Shown: positions 7,677 to 15,639 of the stretch, piece by piece
How the letters are laid out: each line of letters begins with the position of its first letter
How positions within the stretch are numbered: position 1 is the stretch's first letter
Assembly: GCF_913062585.1 (NCBI RefSeq)
Contig: NZ_CAJXWX010000005.1
Location: forward strand, 1-64,000
Length of the DNA stretch: 64,000 bases
Reading direction: 5' to 3'
Source: an uncultured Sphingomonas sp.
GTDB lineage: Bacteria > Pseudomonadota > Alphaproteobacteria > Sphingomonadales > Sphingomonadaceae
Made by a program: the position numbers and the translations under genes
Notes under the pieces: generated by a model
Seen by the model: only the letters and a program-made list of their open reading frames with translations
Told to the model about the DNA's origin: nothing
Database searches by the model: none

Positions 7677-10006
7677 GCAGGGTCCTTCATGGTCAGTCGC
7701 ACCGTGTCGATGCCGTAGAGCGGGCCGCCGATCGGCGGGGCGATCGTCAGGCACAGGTCGCTTTCGGGCTGGTGGCGTGGAAGTGGGGCGGACAGGGTGA
7801 AGCGGTTCGCGCTCCGGCCCGGATCCGGCAGCGGCATCGATGCCAGGACGGGACCGTCGCAGCCCTGACCATGCACCATCAGCGTGCCGAACTGGCTGGG
7901 CGTGTAGCGCCACACGACCTGTTCGCGCTGCTCCTGGCGCAGCGCGAAATTGCGGGGCAGGCGGCCGATCGTCACCGCGATCCCGTCGACCCGGTCGAGC
8001 GGCGCGGCCTTGTACGTCCAGCAGGGGTTGAAGATGTTCATGCTGTGGGCGGGGCCATTGCCGGTCGCATCGCGGGTCAGCGGCAGGCGCAGCAGGATGC
8101 CGGGACCGGGGCAGGGGATCAGTTCCGCGCTCGACCGCTGGAGCAATGCGGCCGAGGCGGTGTCGAAGGTCCGGACCGCGGCGAGCGGGCGGCCGTCCGG
8201 GGCGAAGTCGGTGGCGCGCAGGACCGTGCCCGGCATGACCGTCACCGGCGTGGTATAGGCGCGAGAACGGGCGGTCGGCGCGGTCCCGTCGGTCGTGTAG
8301 CGGATCGTGCCATAGGGGGCCTGGCGCGTCATGGCGACCGACACCCTCGGTCCGCGCCACGCCGCCCCGACCCCGCCGACCACCGCGAAATCGACCGCGA
8401 AGGCGCTGTCCGCGGCGGCGATCCCCTGCCGGGCATAACGGTTCATCTGCGGATCGAGCCGCGCCAGGAAGTCCGGCCAGTCGCGTGCATCGGCGGGGGA
8501 CCAGCTCATCTCCGCCAGTGCGGCCAGACGCGGAAACAGCGCATGTTCGCGCTGTTCGGGCGTCACCATATATTCGGCCCAGAGATTGGCCTGCGCCCCC
8601 AGCACATGATGAACCTTCGACGCCGCGATCGCCTTGGGCAGCGGGTCATAGGCGTAGACATCGGCCAGCGTCTGGACCTTCATCCGGCCGGGCGGTTCGT
8701 CACTGCGCGCGCTTTGCAGATTGTCGAGATAGAGGACCGGGCCGGGCGAGAGGACCACGTCATGGTCCATATTGGCCGCCTCGATCGCGCCCTTTTCCCC
8801 CCGCCACGACATGACCGAGGCCGATGCGGGCAGGCCGCCCTCCAATATCTCGTCCCAGCCGATCAGGCGACGGCCATGGCGGGCGAGATGCTGGCCGAGC
8901 TGCTCGACGAACCAGCTCTGCAACCGCTGTTCATCGGCGATCCCCAGGGCTCGCATCTTCGCCTGTACGGCGGGCGATGCCCGCCACTGATCCTTCAGCG
9001 CCTCGTCGCCCCCGATATGGATATAGGGGGAGGGGAAGATCGCCATCACCTCGTCCAGGACGTTCCGGACGAAGTCCAGGCTCTGGTCGCTGACATCGAA
9101 CAGATAGGGATTGATCCCCCAATCGCCCGACACGGGCGGACGATCGCCCAGCACGCCGACTTCGGGATAGGCCGCGATCGCGGCCTGGGCATGGCCGGGC
9201 AGGTCGATCTCCGGCACGATCGTCACCGCCCGCGCGGCGGCATAGGCGACGAGTTCGCGAAGCTCGTCCTGCGTATAGAAGCCGCCATAGCGGTCGGTAG
9301 CGGCGCCGCGCCATGCCCCGATCCGGGTGAGTTCGGGATAGCGCTTGATCTCGATCCGCCAGCCCTGGTCGTCGGTCAGGTGCAGTTGCAGCCGATTGAG
9401 CTTGGCCTGCGCCATCATGTCGATGACGCGCTTGATCGACGGGATCGGCTGCATGTGGCGCGCCACGTCGAGCATGACGCCGCGCCAGACGAAGCGGGGG
9501 GAATCCGCGATCGTCATCGCCTCGACGGAGACCGCCGTGCGGAAGCGCGCATCTGGCGTGAGCAGCTGAGCGAGGGTCATCGCGCCATAGAGCAGTCCGG
9601 CATCGCTCGCCGCCGCGATCCGGATGCCTGCCGCCCCGACGTCGAGCCGGTATCGTTCGTCGCCGGCCGGGGCCTGCCCGGATCGCACGAAGCGGATCGG
9701 GCCGTCACCGCCCTCCACCACGGTCAGGGAAAGACCGCGCGTGCGGGCAACGATCGCCGCCATCTGGCGCGCGGCGTTCATCGCGCCGGCATCGCCCATG
9801 GGCACGACGATGCGGGCGTCCGCCGCGATCCGGAAGCGGCCGGTACCCATTGTCAGATGGGCCGGGCGGGGCAGGAGCGACGCCACCGGGCCGGCGGCGG
9901 TCAGCACCATCGCCGCCAGCGCGAGCAGGCCTCGCGTCGCCCGGCGCCCGGCCGAGCGCGACCGCTTCCGTCGCCCTTGCGGACGCTCGGGCGACGGGCC
10001 GGTCAT
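7673..10006 (-). CDS. GH20 beta-N-acetylhexosaminidase
   Basis: A 777-residue exported enzyme: signal region with arginines then LLALAAMVLTAAGPVASLL, a GH20b domain (about 45-170), and a GH20 barrel with WRGVMLDVARH, HLTDDQGWR and the catalytic pair D344-E345 in HIGGDEA, used in substrate-assisted hydrolysis through the acetamido group. The C-terminus has a CHB_HEX-type sandwich (IRYTTDGTAPTARS) and a further beta module similar in kind to that of the fucosidase. It would release terminal beta-GlcNAc or GalNAc. The ATG at 10006 shares a base with the stop of the receptor upstream, and its own stop overlaps the GH29 start. Confidence 0.92.
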   Translation of the reverse strand: MTGPSPERPQGRRKRSRSAGRRATRGLLALAAMVLTAAGPVASLLPRPAHLTMGTGRFRIAADARIVVPMGDAGAMNAARQMAAIVARTRGLSLTVVEGGDGPIRFVRSGQAPAGDERYRLDVGAAGIRIAAASDAGLLYGAMTLAQLLTPDARFRTAVSVEAMTIADSPRFVWRGVMLDVARHMQPIPSIKRVIDMMAQAKLNRLQLHLTDDQGWRIEIKRYPELTRIGAWRGAATDRYGGFYTQDELRELVAYAAARAVTIVPEIDLPGHAQAAIAAYPEVGVLGDRPPVSGDWGINPYLFDVSDQSLDFVRNVLDEVMAIFPSPYIHIGGDEALKDQWRASPAVQAKMRALGIADEQRLQSWFVEQLGQHLARHGRRLIGWDEILEGGLPASASVMSWRGEKGAIEAANMDHDVVLSPGPVLYLDNLQSARSDEPPGRMKVQTLADVYAYDPLPKAIAASKVHHVLGAQANLWAEYMVTPEQREHALFPRLAALAEMSWSPADARDWPDFLARLDPQMNRYARQGIAAADSAFAVDFAVVGGVGAAWRGPRVSVAMTRQAPYGTIRYTTDGTAPTARSRAYTTPVTVMPGTVLRATDFAPDGRPLAAVRTFDTASAALLQRSSAELIPCPGPGILLRLPLTRDATGNGPAHSMNIFNPCWTYKAAPLDRVDGIAVTIGRLPRNFALRQEQREQVVWRYTPSQFGTLMVHGQGCDGPVLASMPLPDPGRSANRFTLSAPLPRHQPESDLCLTIAPPIGGPLYGIDTVRLTMKDPA

Positions 10007-13000
10007 CAGAAGCGCGTCGTCGCGGCGATCGAGATCTGCCGCCCCAGCGTGTCGTAACGCTGCGGGATCGTGTTGCCGCGCGACAGGGCATAGTCATAGG
10101 TGTTGGTCATGATCGGCTGCTGACGATCGAAGATGTTGTTGACCGCCGCCGTCAGGGTCAGCCGCTTGGCGATGTTGAAGGCCAGCGCGAGGTCGAAGTA
10201 ATTATAAGGCGGAATGCGGGTGAAATCCGACACCGCGGTCGACGGCTTCGAGTTCGGACCGCCATTCTGCCCCGCCGTCGTCCCGTCGATATACCGCCAG
10301 GCGAGCGAGGCGGAGAAGCGCTGTCCTGCCGAGGAATAGGTCGCCCGGACGTTATGGACCCAGCGCGGTGCAGGCTGCGAACAGGAACCGCCGAAATAGC
10401 CGACGCAATTGGTCCGCGGCTGATTGACGGCGGTCTGTCCGCCCTGATCGGTGGCCAGCGTGCCGTTCATCAGCAGGTCGACCTTGCCAGCCGCCTCGCC
10501 CAGCGGGACCGAATATTGCGCCTGGAAGTCATAACCGCTGGCGAACAGGCGATAGGCGTTCAGGTTGCCGCCCTGAATATAGCCCGCCGTGCTGCTGGTG
10601 CTCGTCAGCTGATAGGTCGTCGGGTCGCGCACGAGGCGGCTGCAATAATAGGGATCGCCGGTGATCGCGCAGCCATCCACCGCGAAGCTGGCGCCCAGAT
10701 AGCTGATGACGTTGTTGACCTGGATCTTGTAGCGATCGACCGACAGGCTGAGGCGCGGGATGAAGCGCGGGGTGAACACGAAGCCGAAGGTCGTGGTCCG
10801 TGCATCCTCGGGGCTGATCGGCACGCCGTTGTTCCGCTGGCGACAGACATCGTCGATGCAGCGGATGCTTCCGGGGATGCCGGCGGCGATGCCATTGCCG
10901 TAAAGATTGTCGGGCAGGCCGGTCAGTCGGCATGCCTCGCGGCTGGCACGTGGGGCGACCCCGTTGATGCTGGCGCAGGGATCGACGATCGTCGCATTCT
11001 GGAAGCCCACCGTCTGGTTCGCCTCGCGCAGGCCGGGGGCGCGGGCGGCGCGGTTGCGGCCGAAGCGGAAGGTGATGTCCTCGCTCGGCGAATAGACCGC
11101 CTCGACCTTCCAGGTGTTGAACGTCTCGGGACTGGTGCTGTACTTCGACAGGCGATAGCCGCCATTGACCTGCAACAGCTTGATCAGCGTGACATTCTGC
11201 ACCAGCGGAAGCTGGGCCTCGACATTGCCTTCGACGACGTCCTGTTTCGGGAAACGGTCGGGAACGCCGCCATAGACCTCGATGAACCGGGCATTCTGAA
11301 GCCCGCGCTCCTCCTGCTTGCGATATTCCGCGCCGAACGCCAGCGCGAGGCCCTGTTCGGCCAAGGGCGAGCGGATGCCGTAACGGGTCAGGTCCGTCGT
11401 CAGATTGGCGGTGACGTCATAGAATTTCGCGCGCAGATCGCTGACGCCCAGGCCTTCGTTGAACAGATAGTTGCTGAGCGCCGCGCTGCCGGGATTGTTG
11501 GCGACGAACACGTTGAGCGGCACGCAGGACGGATCGGTGCCGTTGACCACCGACCGACAGGTGGGCACGCCGTTCACGTTCACGACGTCGAGTGCGCGAT
11601 TGACCTTGGCCGTGACCGGATTGCCGCCGGGCTGCCAGAGCTGGCGGCTCTCGTCATAGACACCGCCGACATCGTAGTGCCAGCCTTCCGCGATCTCGCC
11701 CCGGATCGAGGCGTTGATCCGCGTCTCGGTGTTGGTGAAGGTCTCCTTGTCGCGGTCGCCCGCCAGGCCGGGGAAGCCATATTGGACGCCCAGCGGCGCA
11801 TAGACCGCCGTCCCCGCTCGCGTGCCGCAGATGGTCTGCGCCTGCGACGCCGAGAGGAAGGGGTTGTCGCAATTGACCTGATAGCTGCCCTGGACATAGG
11901 GGCCGTAGAGCAGGTTGGCCGACTTGTCACGCAGGTGCATCACGCCGATCGAAATCTCGGCAGCAGGCGACGCCTTGTAGTTGATGAACCCACCGGCATT
12001 ATACCGCTCATAGCCGCGTGCGGCCAGTCGATCGCCCTGATTGGCATAGCCCGGAATGGTCGAGGCGGGCGCGAAGACGCCCGGGCTGCCGGTGACGTTG
12101 GAATAGCTGGCGCCGTTCGCGGTCAGCGTTCCGTTGGGTGAGGCTGCGGTGACGCCACAGATCAGGTTGTTGACGCGCAGCGGATTGCCGGTGTCGCGGC
12201 GAAGCTGGCATCCCGACGCGTCGCGGTCGCGGAACAGGATTCCATCGGCCGTGCGATAGGTCCCATAGACTGAGATGTTCAGCCGGTCGTCGAGGAAATT
12301 ATGGCCATAGGTCACGCTCAAATCGGCGCGGCCGCCGCCATTCGTCAGGCCGCGCGGCGTGGTGATGCCGTAACGCTGCGCGACGGGTGTGGAGACATTG
12401 TCGCGATTGAGGTGATTGTAGAAACTGTAGTTGGCCGACAGTTGCAGCCCGGTGAAATCGCGCTTGATGACATAGTTCACCACGCCCGCAATCGCGTCCG
12501 AACCATAGACCGACGACGCACCACCGGTCAGCAGGTCGATACGCTCGACCAGCGACACGGGGATCAGGTTGATGTCGACCGATTCCGTACCGGCGATGCG
12601 CTGTCCGTTGATCAGTGACAAGGTACGGTTGAAGTCGAGACCGCGCAGCTTGACGCCGCGCTGCCGGCCGTTGCTCTGCTGGTAATTCTGCTGCGCGTCC
12701 GGCTGGACTTGGCCCAGGCGGTTGGTCACCTCTTCCAGATTGACCGCCCCCTGCGCCTTGATCTCGGACGCGGTGATCGAGGTGATCGGGCTGGCCGACT
12801 TCAGGTTGGGGCGGACGATGCGGGTGCCGGTGACGACGACATCGCCGCCGCCCGAGGCCTGGGGCGCCGGGACTTCGCCGGCAATCACCGCCTCGCGCTG
12901 CTGCTCGCCCGCGCCGGTCTGGCCGACGGTGTTGAGCCCGGCGGGGCTCAGCCCGGCGGCGCGGGCCGCCACGACATAGACGCCCTGCTGCGTCCGCGAC

Positions 13001-13299
13001 GCGCTGAAGCCGCTATCCCGCAGCAGCCGGTCAAGCGCGGTGGTGGCGGGCATGGTGCCCGACACGGCGGGCGAGCGGCGGTCGGCGAGCCGGGGCTCGT
13101 CGAACACGATCTGGATCCGCGCCTGATGCGCCAGCGTCCGCAGCGCCTGGCCCAGCGGCTGGGGCCGGACATCCACCTTGACGACGTTCTGCTGTGCCGC
13201 CGCCGGTGCCGCCATCAGCCCGGCCGTCATCGTCGCGGTCGCCAAGGCCATCGCACTGACGCGTGACGCAATGGTACCAAACCCACTCCAGTTCGACAT
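10006..13299 (-). CDS. TonB-dependent receptor with STN signalling domain (FecA type)
   Basis: A 1097-residue outer-membrane receptor. The signal peptide ends in APAAAQQ, followed by an STN domain (about 38-110: VDVRPQPLGQALRTLA...VFDEPRL...GVYVVA), the TonB box region DVVVTGTRI, a plug (RQRGVKLRGLDFNRTL, YGSDAIAGVVNYV) and a 22-strand barrel ending in phenylalanine (ATTRF). The STN domain senses loading and contacts the adjacent FecR, so this receptor signals as well as transports. Start: the ATG at 13299 has a GGGGGG ribosome binding site six bases away; the ATG at 13311 has none. The barrel is large, as in oligosaccharide receptors; the two glycosidases downstream define the likely cargo. 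Confidence 0.95.
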   Translation of the reverse strand: MSNWSGFGTIASRVSAMALATATMTAGLMAAPAAAQQNVVKVDVRPQPLGQALRTLAHQARIQIVFDEPRLADRRSPAVSGTMPATTALDRLLRDSGFSASRTQQGVYVVAARAAGLSPAGLNTVGQTGAGEQQREAVIAGEVPAPQASGGGDVVVTGTRIVRPNLKSASPITSITASEIKAQGAVNLEEVTNRLGQVQPDAQQNYQQSNGRQRGVKLRGLDFNRTLSLINGQRIAGTESVDINLIPVSLVERIDLLTGGASSVYGSDAIAGVVNYVIKRDFTGLQLSANYSFYNHLNRDNVSTPVAQRYGITTPRGLTNGGGRADLSVTYGHNFLDDRLNISVYGTYRTADGILFRDRDASGCQLRRDTGNPLRVNNLICGVTAASPNGTLTANGASYSNVTGSPGVFAPASTIPGYANQGDRLAARGYERYNAGGFINYKASPAAEISIGVMHLRDKSANLLYGPYVQGSYQVNCDNPFLSASQAQTICGTRAGTAVYAPLGVQYGFPGLAGDRDKETFTNTETRINASIRGEIAEGWHYDVGGVYDESRQLWQPGGNPVTAKVNRALDVVNVNGVPTCRSVVNGTDPSCVPLNVFVANNPGSAALSNYLFNEGLGVSDLRAKFYDVTANLTTDLTRYGIRSPLAEQGLALAFGAEYRKQEERGLQNARFIEVYGGVPDRFPKQDVVEGNVEAQLPLVQNVTLIKLLQVNGGYRLSKYSTSPETFNTWKVEAVYSPSEDITFRFGRNRAARAPGLREANQTVGFQNATIVDPCASINGVAPRASREACRLTGLPDNLYGNGIAAGIPGSIRCIDDVCRQRNNGVPISPEDARTTTFGFVFTPRFIPRLSLSVDRYKIQVNNVISYLGASFAVDGCAITGDPYYCSRLVRDPTTYQLTSTSSTAGYIQGGNLNAYRLFASGYDFQAQYSVPLGEAAGKVDLLMNGTLATDQGGQTAVNQPRTNCVGYFGGSCSQPAPRWVHNVRATYSSAGQRFSASLAWRYIDGTTAGQNGGPNSKPSTAVSDFTRIPPYNYFDLALAFNIAKRLTLTAAVNNIFDRQQPIMTNTYDYALSRGNTIPQRYDTLGRQISIAATTRF

Positions 13300-13377
13300 A
13301 TCGCCCCCCATTTTTGGTTACAAGGATATGACGTTCACGGATCGGAAATACTCAGGATACCCCCCAAAAAAATTCGA

Positions 13378-14445
13378 TCATGTCGCGGGGACGAGATTCC
13401 GCGGCTCGAAATTGGTAATATCCGTCCCGCCGCGCGGTGCGAGAAGGATCGACCCCCGCGACGGGACCGCGCGGACCGGGAAGGCTGCGACGACACCTTG
13501 CAGGAAGGCGTCGATATCCCCGGCGTTGAATACGCCGCTGATGCGGATGTCGGAGGCTTCGGGCGTGACGACGATCGGCTTGCCGATATTGTAGCGATTG
13601 ACCCGTTGCACCGCGATCAGCAGCGGTTCGTCGGCAAAGGACAATTGTCCGCCCTCCAGCCGATCGCTGACCGCCGCGTTCCGCAGGGTCGCCAGCGGCG
13701 TGTCCGTCGACACGATCAGTTCCTGGCCCGGGGTCAACGCCTGTTCGGCGGTTTCCCGCGTGCCGCGCACCGTGGCGAATTGCGGCGCCGGTCCTTCGGC
13801 GGCATTGCGCAGGACCGCGACACGCCCCTCATACAGCGCCACGCGGACCTGATCGGACAGGCGCTCGATCGAGAAGGCGGTGCCGACCGCCACCACCATG
13901 CTCTTGCCGCTGGTCACGGCAAAGGGGCGCAGCGGGTTCTTGGCGACCTTGAAGCTGGCGCGGCCGTGATCGAGCGTCAGTTCGCGCCGGTCTTCCGTAA
14001 AGCGGACGCGGACTCCGGTATCGGCGTCGAGCATCATCGTCGATCCGTCGGCCAGGATGACGGTCCGCCGCTCGCCGATGCCGGTTTCGTAATAGCGGGA
14101 CGGCGCATGCAGCATCACGGCCAGGCCGACGACCAGCAGCACGACCGCGGCGGCGGCCATCCATCCGATCATGGGGACATGCCGGACGCTCCAGCGCCGC
14201 GCGCCAGCCAGTTGCACCGCGCCCAACGCCTGCCTGCGCAACGCCAGCAATTCGGGGGCAAGGGCAAGATCGTCCAAGCCGCTCCACATGCCGCGCGCGC
14301 GCTCGAACCGCTCCGAATGCACGGGATCGGCGGCCAGCCAGGCCGAGAAGGCCTGTTGATCCTCGGGGCTCAGCGGCGCTTCGTGAAGCCGCAGGCACCA
14401 GGCGATCGCGTCATCGTCGATCTTTTCCGTCCGATCCCGCGTCAT
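13378..14445 (-). CDS. FecR-type anti-sigma/sigma regulator
   Basis: A 355-residue inner-membrane regulator: an N-terminal DUF4880 domain (IAWCLRLHEAPLSPEDQQAF), one membrane helix (WMAAAAVVLLVVGLAVML, about 95-115), a periplasmic FecR domain (YETGIGERRTVILADGSTMMLDA; GRASFKVA) and a C-terminal DUF4974/STN-like domain with IVVTPEASDIRISGVFNAG. It holds the sigma factor inactive or primes it depending on the receptor STN domain. Its ATG overlaps the sigma-factor TGA by four bases; the receptor gene follows after 78 bp. Confidence 0.93.
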   Translation of the reverse strand: MTRDRTEKIDDDAIAWCLRLHEAPLSPEDQQAFSAWLAADPVHSERFERARGMWSGLDDLALAPELLALRRQALGAVQLAGARRWSVRHVPMIGWMAAAAVVLLVVGLAVMLHAPSRYYETGIGERRTVILADGSTMMLDADTGVRVRFTEDRRELTLDHGRASFKVAKNPLRPFAVTSGKSMVVAVGTAFSIERLSDQVRVALYEGRVAVLRNAAEGPAPQFATVRGTRETAEQALTPGQELIVSTDTPLATLRNAAVSDRLEGGQLSFADEPLLIAVQRVNRYNIGKPIVVTPEASDIRISGVFNAGDIDAFLQGVVAAFPVRAVPSRGSILLAPRGGTDITNFEPRNLVPAT

Positions 14446-14972
14446 TGCACGCCTCCCAGGTCGCGGAGCAGCGTTCGCATGGCGGTCGCGATATGTTTTT
14501 CGACGGCGCTGACCGATATGCCGAAGGCATCGGCGATCGCTTTGCGCTGCATGCCTTCCAGGCGGTAGAGTATGAAGATGTGACGTGTCCGTTCTGGCAG
14601 GCCGTTCAGGATCCGCGCGACCTGGACGACGCTTTCCCGCGCCTCCAGCGTCCGCGCCGCATCCAGCCGGTCGATATCGCCGTCCGACAGCATCTCGCCA
14701 TGCTGATACCGGGTGCGGACGCTTTCGCGACGATAATGGTCTTTGACCAGATTGGCCGCGATACGAAAGATATAGGCTTCGGGATTATCCACGACATGCT
14801 GCGGTCCCGAGGCGAGGCGACAGAACAGGTCCTGGGTCAGATCCTCGGCAAGGGACGCGTCGCGCAGGCGCCGCTGGAAGAACGCCATCAGCGCCGGACG
14901 AAGCCGGTTGGACAGCTCCAGCAGGTTGCTGGGCATGGCATGCGGTTGTGTTTGGCCCGTTCCCATAGCCAT
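14442..14972 (-). CDS. ECF sigma factor, FecI type
   Basis: A 176-residue sigma-70 relative with region 2 (LRPALMAFFQRRLRDASLAEDLTQDLFCRLA and AYIFRIAANLVKDHYRR) and region 4 (LPERTRHIFILYRLEGMQRKAIADAFGISVSAVEKHIATAM). It directs RNA polymerase to the receptor-glycosidase operon when released by the neighbouring FecR. First gene of the leftward locus. The start at 14972 is taken from the long frame; ATG at 14966 or 14936 is possible because no strong ribosome binding site decides it. Confidence 0.92.
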   Translation of the reverse strand: MAMGTGQTQPHAMPSNLLELSNRLRPALMAFFQRRLRDASLAEDLTQDLFCRLASGPQHVVDNPEAYIFRIAANLVKDHYRRESVRTRYQHGEMLSDGDIDRLDAARTLEARESVVQVARILNGLPERTRHIFILYRLEGMQRKAIADAFGISVSAVEKHIATAMRTLLRDLGGVQ

Positions 14973-15490
14973 TAGACGTGCGGCCCCCCGAAACGCACAT
15001 TAGCCCAGCGCAATATTCGGCGCACTAGCCAAGGGTTGCGGCCATTCCGTGACGGCTCGCATGGTCTGATCCGGCGCTGCGCAGCCGGTATCGGTGTGCT
15101 TTGGGATAGTGAACGAACGATCGGAAGCCTGGCGCTTTAAAAGGTGGCCAAGGCCTTTGGTCGTCAGGGCGGTGCGTTATGCGTCCGGTCGCAACGCTCC
15201 GCATGAGCCGCGATGCGGTACCCTTTCAAACTTCGCGGTGACGCTCGGAGGAACGGGAAGGCACGATACCGCCTTCCCGTTCATCACTAGGGGCCGCCGA
15301 GCGCACCCCTTGTCCGATGGCCGCGCGCCGATATCGGTCAGCCGTCAGCAGAATACCGGTTCCTGACGGAGCCGTTCGGATCAGCGCGCTGACGGGCGCC
15401 GACAACGGCTATGCCGCGTCATGGTCGGGGACGTGCTGTGCCATCAAGGGTCATGCGACGATAATCATTTGCACCCGGCGCATAACCGCT
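14973..15490. other. Intergenic region between divergent loci
   Basis: No gene is supported in this 500-bp stretch; a 90-codon frame at 15094-15366 has no ribosome binding site or recognisable product. It must contain the promoter of the leftward sigma factor gene and that of the rightward riboswitch operon. The only conspicuous structure is the hairpin at 15251-15282. Confidence 0.5.
15251..15282. repeat. Perfect inverted repeat, 12-bp arms
   Basis: GAACGGGAAGGC (15251-15262) and GCCTTCCCGTTC (15271-15282) form a perfect stem around the eight-base loop ACGATACC. Neither strand has a T-run after it, so an intrinsic terminator is unlikely; an operator or a protein-bound hairpin is possible. 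Confidence 0.6.
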
Positions 15491-15499
15491 TAGACGGCG

Positions 15500-15597
15500 C
15501 CATCCCCGGGGAGCCGCTGATGCGCGGTTGAGAGATGGGCAGCAGCCCATGACCCGCTGAACCTGATCCGGATGATACCGGCGTAGGGAGGGTCCGC
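15500..15597 (+). promoter_or_regulatory. TPP (thiamine pyrophosphate) riboswitch, THI element
   Basis: The 3' half has the near-invariant THI-box core CTGAACCTGATCC then GGATGATACCGGCGTAGGGA (about 15557-15590). The 5' half has the TGAGA pyrimidine-sensing segment (15529-15533), preceded by a GC-rich P2/P3 arm; ATGGGC..GCCCAT (15535-15550) forms a short stem between the halves. It ends about 45 bp before the receptor start and would lower expression of the receptor-kinase-PnuT operon when TPP is plentiful, probably by blocking the ribosome site since no U-run terminator follows. The 5' boundary is approximate. Confidence 0.93.
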
Positions 15598-15639
15598 GGC
15601 TTCTTCGTCGTCCCTCCGTGTGAAGTGGACGAAGAGACG

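Noticed and set aside
15094..15366. 90-codon plus-strand frame in the intergenic region
   Set aside because: No ribosome site, odd composition and it spans a perfect hairpin.
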